From: an uncultured Acetatifactor sp.
GTDB taxonomy: Bacteria > Bacillota > Clostridia > Lachnospirales > Lachnospiraceae
Length of the DNA: 63,728 nucleotides
Reading direction: 5' to 3'
NCBI GenBank assembly: GCA_947588205.1
Contig: CANPYG010000003.1
Span: 1 to 63,728 of the forward strand
In this document: piece after piece, positions 34,012 to 42,696 of the stretch
Layout: each line of letters starts with the position of its first letter
Numbering within the stretch: position 1 is the stretch's first letter
Translations under genes and position numbers: made by a program
The notes under the pieces: generated by a model
The model's input: only the letters and a program-made list of their open reading frames with translations
What the model was told of the DNA's origin: nothing
Databases searched by the model: none

Positions 34012-34251
34012 ATGGAACAAAAGATAAGAAGAGACCGAAATATCGGAGACAATCTGAGACTGCTCAGGCAAGAGCACGATATATCGCAGGAGAAACTGTG
34101 CGCGGAGCTGCAGAGACGTGGCTGTGATATCGGCAGAAGTACCTATGCAAAATATGAGAACGGGGAACTGAATGTCAAGGTAAGCGTTTTGATAGAGCTT
34201 AAGAAAATTTATTTCTGTTCCTATGACGATTTCTTTCAAGGACTGGATTAA
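34012..34251 (+). CDS. Small XRE family HTH protein
   Basis: This is a 79-residue protein consisting almost only of an Xre HTH: RNIGDNLRLLRQEHDISQEK, then GRSTYAKYENGELNVKVSVL and a short tail KKIYFCSYDDFFQGLD. AAGGTGAATT precedes the ATG. Small single-domain proteins like this often regulate their own promoter or a neighbour. It faces the radical SAM gene tail to tail and lies just beyond the palindromic element. Confidence 0.8.
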   Translation: MEQKIRRDRNIGDNLRLLRQEHDISQEKLCAELQRRGCDIGRSTYAKYENGELNVKVSVLIELKKIYFCSYDDFFQGLD

Positions 34252-34349
34252 AGATGTCATGAAAGCATAGACAGATGGCGGCATAAACAGGCGATGGCAT
34301 AGGTTCGGGAAGACATACACATAAGGATACCACTCCATAAGAGCTTCTC

Positions 34350-34384
34350 CATAAGGATACCGCTCTTCATAGCGTATCCTTATG
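34350..34384 (-). terminator. Hairpin at the end of the radical SAM gene
   Basis: CATAAGGATAC (34350-34360) pairs with GTATCCTTATG (34374-34384), with an inner GCT-AGC pairing. It overlaps the stop codon. ATAAGGATACC is also present at 34321-34331, giving a partly duplicated arm. No T-run follows on the minus strand, so termination is uncertain. Confidence 0.4.
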
Positions 34385-35492
34385 TATACATTTTTCCTAT
34401 CTGATAGATTTTTTCGCCGCACGCATCAAAAAACATTCTGAATCCTTCACACAAATAATTCCCGTACAGACCCGTAGAAGGGTCATAATCCCGGTTTCTC
34501 TGGCAGCCTCCCCGGCAAAGCTTATAATGAGGACATTGGACGCACTCCTGTTTTAACTTATGGGAACGCTCCAGAAAGCCTGTTTCCCGGCGTTTTTCAT
34601 CAATCTGTTCCAGAAGGTCCTCATTAAAATTCCCCAGGCGATACTCGTCCATCATATAGAAGTCGCAGGGATAGACGCTTCCGTCTGCCTCGACAACATA
34701 CTGGATACTGCAGCTTCCACGCTGGTCACAGGACTCCGGCACATATCCTGCCGCGATCCCCACCAGATTATCAAATTGCCGGATATATGGCTGAACACCG
34801 CTTTTCCAGTCCTGAAACCATAATTCGAACAACTCTATCAGAAATCGGCCATAAACAGGCGGCGTGAGAGAATAAGCGTTTTCTCCATGCCCCTCATCCA
34901 AAGGATCAAGACAGGCTATGTATTGCTGATAACGCCAGCCCTGCTTCTCGTAAAAACGGTAAATCTCCCTGATCCGCTCTGCCACCCGGGGGGTAACCAC
35001 AGTAAGAATATTGTAATCCACATGGAATTTGTCCATCAGTCTTGCAGCCTGCATGATCTTGTCAAACGTTCCCTCTCCCGACCTCGTATGCCTCAGAGAA
35101 TCATGGACCACTCCCGTTCCATCCACAGAAAGACCTACCAGAAAATGATTCTCCTTCAGGAAGGAACACCATTCCTCATCCAGACAAAGCCCGTTGGTCT
35201 GAAGCGCATTTTGCACAATGATACCATTTTTATTGTATTGTCTTTGATATGCCATAGCCTTCTGAAAAAAATCCAGTTCCCTGAGGGTCGGCTCACCCCC
35301 CTGATAAACATAAGATACTGCGCCTTCTGCGGACAGCATCGTCTTCCGAATGATATTTTTCAAGGTCTGCTCTGACATGAAACCATAGGACGGCTGGCTG
35401 CGCTTCCTGGCTTCGTCACAGTAAAAGCAGTAATCGCAGGACATATTACACAGACTGGATGAGGGTTTGAGCAATACACTGATCGGCGGCAT
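34380..35492 (-). CDS. Radical SAM protein of the anaerobic sulfatase-maturase type
   Basis: This 370-residue enzyme begins PPISVLLKPSSSLCNMSCDY and binds the radical SAM 4Fe-4S cluster through Cys15-x3-Cys19-x2-Cys22. YVYQGGEPTLRELDFF and LQTNGLCLDEEW are typical of the family. The C-terminal SPASM domain has further Cys residues (DQRGSCSIQYVVEADGSVYP, then ECVQCPHYKLCRGGCQRNRD) for two auxiliary clusters. Known relatives (anSME) convert an active-site Cys or Ser of sulfatases into formylglycine. No sulfatase gene is in this window, so the client is elsewhere or is not a sulfatase. Start ATG 35492 has GGAG 8 nt upstream. Confidence 0.85.
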   Translation of the reverse strand: MPPISVLLKPSSSLCNMSCDYCFYCDEARKRSQPSYGFMSEQTLKNIIRKTMLSAEGAVSYVYQGGEPTLRELDFFQKAMAYQRQYNKNGIIVQNALQTNGLCLDEEWCSFLKENHFLVGLSVDGTGVVHDSLRHTRSGEGTFDKIMQAARLMDKFHVDYNILTVVTPRVAERIREIYRFYEKQGWRYQQYIACLDPLDEGHGENAYSLTPPVYGRFLIELFELWFQDWKSGVQPYIRQFDNLVGIAAGYVPESCDQRGSCSIQYVVEADGSVYPCDFYMMDEYRLGNFNEDLLEQIDEKRRETGFLERSHKLKQECVQCPHYKLCRGGCQRNRDYDPSTGLYGNYLCEGFRMFFDACGEKIYQIGKMYT

Positions 35493-35584
35493 AATAATCA
35501 CTCCGGTATTTTATAAAATATTATTATAGTTCCTTTACTTTTCCTGGGGAATTGATGCGGATATTATCCAATTCATTGAAAAAA

Positions 35585-36601
35585 TCATACGTTCAGTTTT
35601 TTCAGAATGTCCTCACAATTGTACTCAGGGGCAAATGCTCTCGCTGCCTCACAGATTCTCAGGATCACATCTGTGCCCTCTTCCAGCTCCTCGGCAATTT
35701 CATCAGGGGTCTTGCGTTTTTGAAGCTTCCTGCAGACCTGATGAATCAAGGAAAGACGTTTACCTTTTTCCATTCCTTTTTCCATTCCTTCTACAACGCC
35801 GCGGTTGTATCCCCGCTCTTCTACAAAATCCAGCACCTCGCACATATTCTTTCGCTCTCCTTTCTTCACATGGACGGCGGCCTCCTCAAAACGATCATCC
35901 TGCGTCAGGGCTGACAGCAGGCTAAGAACTGCATCCACATGCTCCATGGTCTCCATTCCGGGCACATACCGCCTGTTTTTCCGCATCTGGACAAAATAAT
36001 CCGCGACGATACGAAAGTCGCTCTGAAACTGTTCCACCTGCTCCTCTGTAAGCCATGCGATCTCATACAGGTTTGCGCGATAATCGTTCACAAAGGGATC
36101 CAGCTCTTCCGGCATGACCAGTCTCTCTTTCAGGGAGAGATTCTTTTTCCAACGGGTCTTTGTACCGAAATACAAAACCAGAGTGATCACGGGGTATCGG
36201 TATCTTTCAATTCTTCCACGGTGAGATCCTTTCACGTCCTGCGGCTGCTCCATCTCTGTCAGGAATTTCTCATCCACCTTCGTCATATCCTTAAGAAGCT
36301 GTGCCCTGTAAGCAGCGCCGTCATAGCCGAACAGGCGGAGCGTGATATCTTCGTCCTGCTCCGTTTGATTTTCCATCCCGTATAGTGCAATTCTTACACT
36401 ACTCATCTTCCAGTATTTTGCCACGTCCCTTTCCTGTCCATGCAAAAGCCCTTCCGCCTTATATACGCTTCCGGGGGAGGTCTCCTCCAAGTCGGCGGCG
36501 CGCACTACTCTCTCTCCGTGAAAAAGCAGAACATTCACGATATCCGCAAATACATCATTAAATGCTTCCAGATTTTTTTCAGCCAGATCCTTCTGTGCCA
36601 T
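35585..36601 (-). CDS. Rpn family (PD-(D/E)XK) nuclease/transposase-like protein
   Basis: This is a 338-residue protein of the Rpn/YhgA-like group. The N-terminal domain opens AEKNLEAFNDVFADIVNVLL, with DVAKYWKMSSVRIALYGMEN and RYRYPVITLVLYFGTKTRW as core strands. The C-terminal third holds the short repeat EGMEKGMEKGK and a helical tail, common in this group. Relatives stimulate RecA-independent recombination or are mobile, often multi-copy genes. AAAGGAG precedes the ATG. It sits about 285 nt behind a promoter with phased TTGTCG boxes. Confidence 0.85.
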   Translation of the reverse strand: MAQKDLAEKNLEAFNDVFADIVNVLLFHGERVVRAADLEETSPGSVYKAEGLLHGQERDVAKYWKMSSVRIALYGMENQTEQDEDITLRLFGYDGAAYRAQLLKDMTKVDEKFLTEMEQPQDVKGSHRGRIERYRYPVITLVLYFGTKTRWKKNLSLKERLVMPEELDPFVNDYRANLYEIAWLTEEQVEQFQSDFRIVADYFVQMRKNRRYVPGMETMEHVDAVLSLLSALTQDDRFEEAAVHVKKGERKNMCEVLDFVEERGYNRGVVEGMEKGMEKGKRLSLIHQVCRKLQKRKTPDEIAEELEEGTDVILRICEAARAFAPEYNCEDILKKLNV

Positions 36602-36885
36602 CTATCTTTCTCCTTTCATTTTACGTCGCATAGCTTCAAAAAGCAACAAAAGAATCATTGTCGTGCGCCCAACAATAAAAATAGCTTCTTAAAGCATATA
36701 GGATTTGCTCCTTATCTCAATTAAATATAGTAGCCTTAAAATCTTAATGAAAAGGAAACGCCCCAAATAAACCTCCAAATTTTAAGAGAATCATTCACTG
36801 CTCGGGAAAATTGAACGATTTGTCCAGTTTGATCGAGAGAAAATCCATCTGTTATTCACAGATGATTCGTATGAATTATAATCAC

Positions 36886-36964
36886 AATATAAATTCTTTT
36901 GTCATTCCTTGTCAACCACATTTCATCGACAAAAAACGACAAATACATCGACAAGGGGCGACAC
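36886..36964 (-). promoter_or_regulatory. Promoter with phased Spo0A-like boxes
   Basis: On the minus strand TTGACA (36910-36915) and TATATT (36886-36891) are 18 nt apart. Just upstream, TTGTCGA, TTGTCGT, TTGTCGA and GTGTCGC occur at 36926-36932, 36936-36942, 36948-36954 and 36958-36964, spaced 10-12 bp, resembling Spo0A boxes (TGTCGAA). The 415-bp region also has a GGGGCGA/TCGCCCC hairpin (36955-36997) after the helicase gene and a CATCTGT/ACAGATG hairpin at 36846-36864. The only downstream gene is the Rpn nuclease. Confidence 0.4.
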
Positions 36965-37016
36965 CGCCCTGCATCCCAGGCAAAGCTTTATCGCCCCTAT
37001 CTCTTTTTCCCGGTTC

Positions 37017-39992
37017 CTAACGGTTCCCGGTCTTAAGCTTCTCCAATTTTTCAAATACCGCCTCCAGCACCTTGTCCCTTGAAGGATAAATAACGGTACC
37101 GAACTCATTATCAATGGAATATTTCCATTTTCCGGAATCAGCGATCCGGTATAATACAATGATGTGTCCGTCTATCTTAAGATATTCGTTTCCCTTATGG
37201 GACTTCTTCCATTTCTTCAGATAAAAATGGGTCTGCCTGCTCTGCCGGTTCTTAAAGTCGCTTTCACGCTTCTTAGCGGCTTCCACATCGCCTTCCATCT
37301 TACCCGCGCACACGCATCCTGCGGTCAAATGTCCATAATCCTTATGATACATATGATGGGCGTAACGGATGATCTGGTAACCGCACATCTCACAGATCCC
37401 CACTGGCTCTCCAAGATCCGAAACCCCTTCGCACTCCCAGCCGGAATGGGGAACATCCTCTCTTTTCCAGAGGTTTTCGCTGTTTTTTCTTAATTCATCC
37501 AGCTTTCCTTTCCGTTCGTCGGTTTCCGCAGATTCCACTGACGTTTCCGCAGATTCTACTGACGTTTCCACAGATTCTACTGACGTTTCCACAGATTCTG
37601 CCGACGTTTCCACACAGTCTGCCGGCATTTCCGCAGATTCTGCCGACGCCCCCTCATAAAAAGCGGTTTCTTTCTCATCAAACAAAACGTCTCCGGACAT
37701 TACTGAATCTTTCCCACCCTCCAGCTTGTCCTCTGGCTCATTGTCCTCTGGCTCAGCCGCTTTTTCCGGAATATTCCATTCCCCGGCATCCGCCCTCCCC
37801 TTCGTCTCTTCCAACACAATCTTTGCCTTTTCATGGGGTTTGTTAAAATAATTTCTGGATATGGTTCTCGGAAGCGGCGTATGGTCAAACTTAATCTGAT
37901 AGCTTCCTCTCTTCTCATCTATGGACAGGATTTTCCCCTTACCAAAGATATGGTGCTCCACCTCATCCCCGATATGGCGCTCCACCGCTTCCTCCTCATA
38001 AAGGAAGCCGATTTTGGCGGCATATGCCCTGCTTTCCTTCTTTAATTCTTCAGAGATATTTCCTACCCTGACATAGTTCTCTTCACCGATTTCCTCCAGA
38101 AACCTGGAAAGAAGCTTTCTGCTCCCGTTCTGGGACGAGCCCTCTGAATCCAGCAAAAATAAATATTCCTTCGCCCTTGTGATCGCCACATAACAAAGAC
38201 GTCTCTCCTCCTCCAGCCCCAGGTTTTTCCTGCCTTCTATGGTCTTCGCGGACGGGAATACCCCTTCCGAAAACCCAAGAATAAACACAACGGGAAATTC
38301 CAGTCCCTTCGAGGAATGAATGGTCATCAGCTTGACAGCGTCCTGTTCTTTTTGCTGATCCTCCCCGGACTGCAGGGCAAGCTGCTGCAAAAAATCAGGC
38401 AGGGTCAGATTTTCCCCGAAATCCTTTTCAAACTCATTGGCGATCCGCTTAAATTCCGCCAGATTGTCCAGACGCTCCTCATCTCCGAGCGCACGGATAT
38501 ACTGCTCATAGCCGGAATCCGCCGTCACACGGTTGACGATTTCAGAAATCCTCATCCGGGGATGATTCTCCTTCATTTTTTCAATCAGCCCCACAAAGGA
38601 CTTCATATCGCTGCCCTGAAACAGATTTTTTTCCAGCCCAAGAGTCAGATTGGTAAAAAGACTCAGCTTCTCCCCGAAAAGGGTCTCATTGGAGTCCTGC
38701 AGCTCCAGCAGGCGGTTCATCTTGGCCTGACCGAACTGCCTGCGGGGCTTATTGATGATCCTTCGAAGAGCGGTGTCGTCATCAAAAGCGACCAGGCGCA
38801 AATACGCGATAACGTCCTGAATTTCCATCCTCTGATAGAACTTTACCCCGCCGAAAATTTCATAGGGGATATTCCTCTCCACCAGCTTTTTCTCCGCGAT
38901 GCGTGACAGAAAGCCGGAGCGGTAGAGGATGGCGAAATCGGAATAGCGGTATCTTTCATTCTTCTGCAGCTCTTTGATCTTATCAATGACAGTATCCATC
39001 TCCGCATAATCATTTTTGGAATGAAAATGCACCACCCTCGCCCCATCCGGATTGTGGGTGAAAAGATCCTTTTTCAGGCGTAGCTTATTTTTCTCGATCA
39101 AGGTATTGGCACACTTTAAAATCTGGGGCGTGGATCTGTAGTTCTGGTTCAGGATGATCGTCTTCGTATCTTCATGGTCCTTGTCGAAATCCACAAGGAG
39201 CTTCACGTCCGAGCCTCTCCATTCATAGATGTTCTGATCCGGATCCCCCACGATCATAAGATTCCGGTAATAGGCTGACAGCAGCTCCACCAGCTTCATC
39301 TCAGGCCCCGCACTGTCCTGAAATTCATCCACCTGAATGTAATTCAGGCGCTGCTGCCACTTCTTACGCACCTCCCCGTCCGTCTGCAGCAGATACAGGG
39401 CAAAGGAAAGAAGATCGTGAAAATCCAGGGCATAAATCGCTTTTTGCCTCTGCATGAATTCCTCTATGATGCGGTCGTCCTGGTTCCGGATCTGAGGCAG
39501 AATCTGGCAGTTTGCGGGGTCGCACATCGCCGGAACATAATCCGGGCTGCTTTTTACCCTGGCGATCTTATGCAGGATGCTCTCATAGCTGGCATAATCC
39601 AACTGCAGCTCAAATTTCTGGTAAATCTCCTCCAGAATGGACTTCTGCTGATGCTCATCTATGATCTGAAACTGCTTCGTCATAAAAATTTTCTCCGGGT
39701 TCTCCCTCAGGAGCCTGTTGCAGAAGCCGTGATAGGTACAGATCAGGGTGGTATCGTGCTCCGGCCCGATCAACGCCCTGATCCTCTTTTTCATTTCCCC
39801 CGCCGCCTTGTTGGTGAAGGTCACGCAGAGAATATTGGCAGAATCGATTCCGTAATCCTGCACCAGGTAGGCATAACGGCTCACCAGGAGCTTGGTCTTG
39901 CCGCTTCCGGCTCCCGCGATCACGCGCACATAGCCTTCTGTTTCCAGAACAGCCTCTGCCTGCTTTTCATTCAAGCCATCCAAAACAGCCAT
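37017..39992 (-). CDS. UvrD/PcrA-type superfamily I helicase with extra C-terminal Cys/His domain
   Basis: This 991-residue 3'-5' DNA helicase carries the SF1 motifs in order: AGAGSGKT (Walker A), VTFTNKAAGEMKKRI, QVDEFQD (Walker B), VGDPDQNIYEWRGSD, NYRS, VKLMTIHSSKGLEFPVVF and CYVAITRAKE. It unwinds DNA in repair or replication. After about residue 690 comes a beta domain, then an acidic region with heptad repeats of the ESVETSV type. The last 140 residues contain GICEMCGYQIIRYAHHMYHK, YGHLTAGCVCAGKMEGD and a strand-rich end. This Cys/His module is not standard for PcrA. Confidence 0.92.
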   Translation of the reverse strand: MAVLDGLNEKQAEAVLETEGYVRVIAGAGSGKTKLLVSRYAYLVQDYGIDSANILCVTFTNKAAGEMKKRIRALIGPEHDTTLICTYHGFCNRLLRENPEKIFMTKQFQIIDEHQQKSILEEIYQKFELQLDYASYESILHKIARVKSSPDYVPAMCDPANCQILPQIRNQDDRIIEEFMQRQKAIYALDFHDLLSFALYLLQTDGEVRKKWQQRLNYIQVDEFQDSAGPEMKLVELLSAYYRNLMIVGDPDQNIYEWRGSDVKLLVDFDKDHEDTKTIILNQNYRSTPQILKCANTLIEKNKLRLKKDLFTHNPDGARVVHFHSKNDYAEMDTVIDKIKELQKNERYRYSDFAILYRSGFLSRIAEKKLVERNIPYEIFGGVKFYQRMEIQDVIAYLRLVAFDDDTALRRIINKPRRQFGQAKMNRLLELQDSNETLFGEKLSLFTNLTLGLEKNLFQGSDMKSFVGLIEKMKENHPRMRISEIVNRVTADSGYEQYIRALGDEERLDNLAEFKRIANEFEKDFGENLTLPDFLQQLALQSGEDQQKEQDAVKLMTIHSSKGLEFPVVFILGFSEGVFPSAKTIEGRKNLGLEEERRLCYVAITRAKEYLFLLDSEGSSQNGSRKLLSRFLEEIGEENYVRVGNISEELKKESRAYAAKIGFLYEEEAVERHIGDEVEHHIFGKGKILSIDEKRGSYQIKFDHTPLPRTISRNYFNKPHEKAKIVLEETKGRADAGEWNIPEKAAEPEDNEPEDKLEGGKDSVMSGDVLFDEKETAFYEGASAESAEMPADCVETSAESVETSVESVETSVESAETSVESAETDERKGKLDELRKNSENLWKREDVPHSGWECEGVSDLGEPVGICEMCGYQIIRYAHHMYHKDYGHLTAGCVCAGKMEGDVEAAKKRESDFKNRQSRQTHFYLKKWKKSHKGNEYLKIDGHIIVLYRIADSGKWKYSIDNEFGTVIYPSRDKVLEAVFEKLEKLKTGNR
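37521..37650 (-). repeat. In-frame 21-bp repeat in the helicase gene
   Basis: About six imperfect copies of a 21-nt unit (plus-strand form GACGTTTCCACAGATTCTAC) encode Ser/Val/Glu/Thr heptads such as ESVETSV in an acidic linker. The unit is in frame, so copy-number change would not disrupt the protein. Confidence 0.75.
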
Positions 39993-40018
39993 AATATCAT
40001 CCTCGCATACGCGTTTTT

Positions 40019-40756
40019 TCAGTACTTCACTTCCATTAAGGTCAGTCCTTTTGCGGGTGCCAAAGGTCCTGCAAGCTCCCGCTTCCCTGACTGGATCAGG
40101 GCTTCCATGCTTTCCGGCCGGCGTTTGCCGCTCCCCACCTCCAGAAGCGTTCCCATGATGATGCGGATCATATGGTACAGAAAGCCATCTCCCCTAAAGG
40201 TAAACCGAAGCAGATCGCCCTCTTTTGTAATACTGAGTTCCTCAATCCGGCGGACGGAGGATTTTTTCATCCGCCTGTTGGATGTGAAGCCCTTAAAGTC
40301 GTGCTCCCCACAGAAATATGCCGCAGCCCTGCGCATGGCGTCCACATCCAGCTTTTCCGCGGCCAGGACCGCGTATCTTCTCAAAAAAACATCCGGGATT
40401 CCGCTATTGATCACCTGGTAACAATAGCATTTCTCCTTGGCGTTCAGACGGCTGTGAAAGCGCTCCGGCACCTCAGCGATATCGATCACAGCGATATCCT
40501 CCGGAAGATACCGATTACAATAGGCCAGCATCTCATCCGTGGACAGATCACAGCTTGTATGGAAATTAGCCACCTGCCCCTTCGCGTGAACGCCGGCATC
40601 CGTGCGGCCGCTCCCCTGAACCTCGATGGGCTCCTGGCACATCTGGCTTAAGAGCTTTTCCAGCTTACCCTGGATGGTACTGTCAGAAGCCTCCTGCCTC
40701 TGCCAGCCAAGATATCTCGTTCCCTCATATTGGATCAGCATCCGAATATTTCTCAT
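40019..40756 (-). CDS. truA: tRNA pseudouridine(38-40) synthase
   Basis: This 245-residue enzyme converts uridines 38-40 of the tRNA anticodon arm to pseudouridine. The catalytic Asp lies in GSGRTDAGVHAKGQVANF, and the protein opens IRMLIQYEGTRYLGWQRQ. FLYHMIRIIMGTLLEVGSGK is the usual C-terminal block. AAGGAG precedes the start. It lies 26 nt before the helicase gene and 12 nt after the AI-2E family gene, all on the same strand. Confidence 0.95.
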   Translation of the reverse strand: MRNIRMLIQYEGTRYLGWQRQEASDSTIQGKLEKLLSQMCQEPIEVQGSGRTDAGVHAKGQVANFHTSCDLSTDEMLAYCNRYLPEDIAVIDIAEVPERFHSRLNAKEKCYCYQVINSGIPDVFLRRYAVLAAEKLDVDAMRRAAAYFCGEHDFKGFTSNRRMKKSSVRRIEELSITKEGDLLRFTFRGDGFLYHMIRIIMGTLLEVGSGKRRPESMEALIQSGKRELAGPLAPAKGLTLMEVKY

Positions 40757-40768
40757 TTTTACTCCTTT

Positions 40769-42016
40769 TTACTCCGCGTTCCGTTCTTTTCTTCCTCTTA
40801 GGGCTTCCTTCTGCTGCGCGCTTTCCTTCTGGATTTCCCTTTTTCCCCGGGATTCTTTCTCCTGTTGAATAACTTCCTGCATATCCTCCGGTTCTATTCT
40901 TCTAAAACGGTTGATTCCCGTCACCAAGATCTTCAGGCTGTTCCTGGTCGTATCGAAGGCTCCCTCCTCATACATGGAAAATAAGATCAGTCCAAAGGGA
41001 ACCGCTACGATCATGCCGAACACTCCTCCCAGACGATATCCGATGAACAGAAGAAACAAGGTAGGGATGGGCGGCACTCCCACAGAATCCCCCACGATCT
41101 TGGGCTGGATGATCTGCCTGACAAGCTGACCCACGCCCCATATAATCAGAAGACCGACCGCCATCTGATAATCGGCGCTCAGGATTTTGATAACCGCCCA
41201 GGGAACCATAATGGTGCCCGTTCCAAAGAAAGGGAGAAAATCCATAATGGCAATGCCCAGCGCAATGAGCAGCGTATAATTCACCCTCAGGATGCTCAGC
41301 CCGATCACCAAAAGCACATACATCCAGACCTCAATCTTAAGCTGTGCCTTGAGATAACCCCCTACCGAGTATACAAGACTTTTCCGCATGATCCGGTATC
41401 TGTACTGCAGGGATTGCGGCATATGCCCCCTGCACCACTCATTGACCAGACTCCTGTCCGCCACAAAGAAATACGCGGATAACAGGCACATTATGATGCC
41501 GATGATGACCGTGGGCAGCTGCTTTGCGAAATTCCCGACGCCCATGATGGCAGGATTGCTGATCTGGCTGAGCAGTTCGCCCGCATACACATTCGCGCGC
41601 TCAGCGATGCCGCTCAGGGACTCCTGGACATTTTGAGGCAGCTTCTCATACAGGCTGCCCAGATTCTGCCCGATCTCATGAAAGTCCTTTTCCATGCTCT
41701 GCCAGAGCCCTGGCAGCCCGTCAATAAAATCAATCAGCTCATTCACGAGCTTGTAGCCGATCAGGTACAGGACCAGGACTACCAGACCGATCACTACGAT
41801 GATGACAAAGGCGCTGCCGATCTTCCTGCGTATTTTTACCTTTTCTTCAAAGAAACGGACAAAAGGGCTTGCAATCAGGGCGATGATCCAGCCGATCACA
41901 AACGGCAGGAAGAAAACCACAAGCTTCGGCAGCAGAAAAATAAAGAGCGCCAGCGCTATCGCCGCAATTCCAAGATTCACAATCGCTTTCCAATACTTTT
42001 TCCCTGATGAATTCAT
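40769..42016 (-). CDS. AI-2E family permease
   Basis: This 415-residue membrane protein has about eight hydrophobic segments and the family blocks PFVIGWIIALIASPFVRFFE, MDFLPFFGTGTIMVPWAVIK and IIQPKIVGDSVGVPPIPTLF. Members have been linked to autoinducer-2 export and to ion or sodium transport; substrate here is unknown. The last 45 residues are strongly charged (KESRGKREIQKESAQQKEAL) and cytoplasmic. It is located between yihA and truA. Confidence 0.9.
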   Translation of the reverse strand: MNSSGKKYWKAIVNLGIAAIALALFIFLLPKLVVFFLPFVIGWIIALIASPFVRFFEEKVKIRRKIGSAFVIIVVIGLVVLVLYLIGYKLVNELIDFIDGLPGLWQSMEKDFHEIGQNLGSLYEKLPQNVQESLSGIAERANVYAGELLSQISNPAIMGVGNFAKQLPTVIIGIIMCLLSAYFFVADRSLVNEWCRGHMPQSLQYRYRIMRKSLVYSVGGYLKAQLKIEVWMYVLLVIGLSILRVNYTLLIALGIAIMDFLPFFGTGTIMVPWAVIKILSADYQMAVGLLIIWGVGQLVRQIIQPKIVGDSVGVPPIPTLFLLFIGYRLGGVFGMIVAVPFGLILFSMYEEGAFDTTRNSLKILVTGINRFRRIEPEDMQEVIQQEKESRGKREIQKESAQQKEALRGRKERNAE

Positions 42017-42057
42017 ACTCCCTCACTTTCCGGATATCCCTGATCCCCGGATCCAGC

Positions 42058-42696
42058 TCATTTATCGGACGCCCCGCTGTTCCCGCTCTGTGTTTCCCCC
42101 TCTTTTGGAACAGGCTCTAAGATCCGATCCAGCAAAGCATAGATATCATCCCTTCCCTGCTTACTGAGCGCCGAAAAAGGAATGACAATCGTATCCGGCA
42201 GCACCTGCAGGGTTGTCCTGATCAGCCTCACCTGCTTCTGAATCTGGCTCTTGTTAATCTTGTCCAGCTTGGTTGCAATGATAATAGGATGGAAGCCCTG
42301 CTCCACGATCCAGTTATACATGGTCTTATCATTTGCGGACGGTTCATGGCGGATATCAATCAGTAAAAAGACCGCACGCAGCATCTTGGAATTATGGAGA
42401 TACCTCTCCACCATCTTTCCCCACTGCGCCTTTACTTCTACACTGGCTGTCGCATAGCCATAGCCCGGGAGGTCCACAAAATATAGTTCATTGTTGATAT
42501 TATAAAAATTGACCGTCTGCGTCTTGCCCGGCTGCGAGCTGGTCCGCGCCAGGGACTTCCTGTTCATAAGGGCATTGATCAAAGACGACTTCCCCACATT
42601 GCTCCTTCCGGCAAAGGCCACCTCCGGATAAGGCGAGTCCGGAAATCTGCTTGTGATGCCGCAAACGGTCTCAAGGCTTACTTTTCTGATAATCAT
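42058..42696 (-). CDS. yihA: Ribosome biogenesis GTP-binding protein YihA/YsxC
   Basis: This 212-residue GTPase takes part in assembly of the large ribosomal subunit. G1 is GRSNVGKSS near residue 30, G3 is DLPGYG near 75 and G4 is TKLDK near 142. The first ATG overlaps the lon stop codon (ATGA), so translation of the two is coupled. A polar, Gly/Ser-rich tail of about 15 residues ends the protein. The lon-ysxC adjacency is a familiar Firmicutes arrangement. Confidence 0.95.
   Translation of the reverse strand: MIIRKVSLETVCGITSRFPDSPYPEVAFAGRSNVGKSSLINALMNRKSLARTSSQPGKTQTVNFYNINNELYFVDLPGYGYATASVEVKAQWGKMVERYLHNSKMLRAVFLLIDIRHEPSANDKTMYNWIVEQGFHPIIIATKLDKINKSQIQKQVRLIRTTLQVLPDTIVIPFSALSKQGRDDIYALLDRILEPVPKEGETQSGNSGASDK

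Noticed and set aside
37521..37650. Regular 21-bp repeats that could suggest a small CRISPR array
   Set aside because: There are no unique spacers, the units are contiguous and in frame with the helicase protein, and no cas genes are near.
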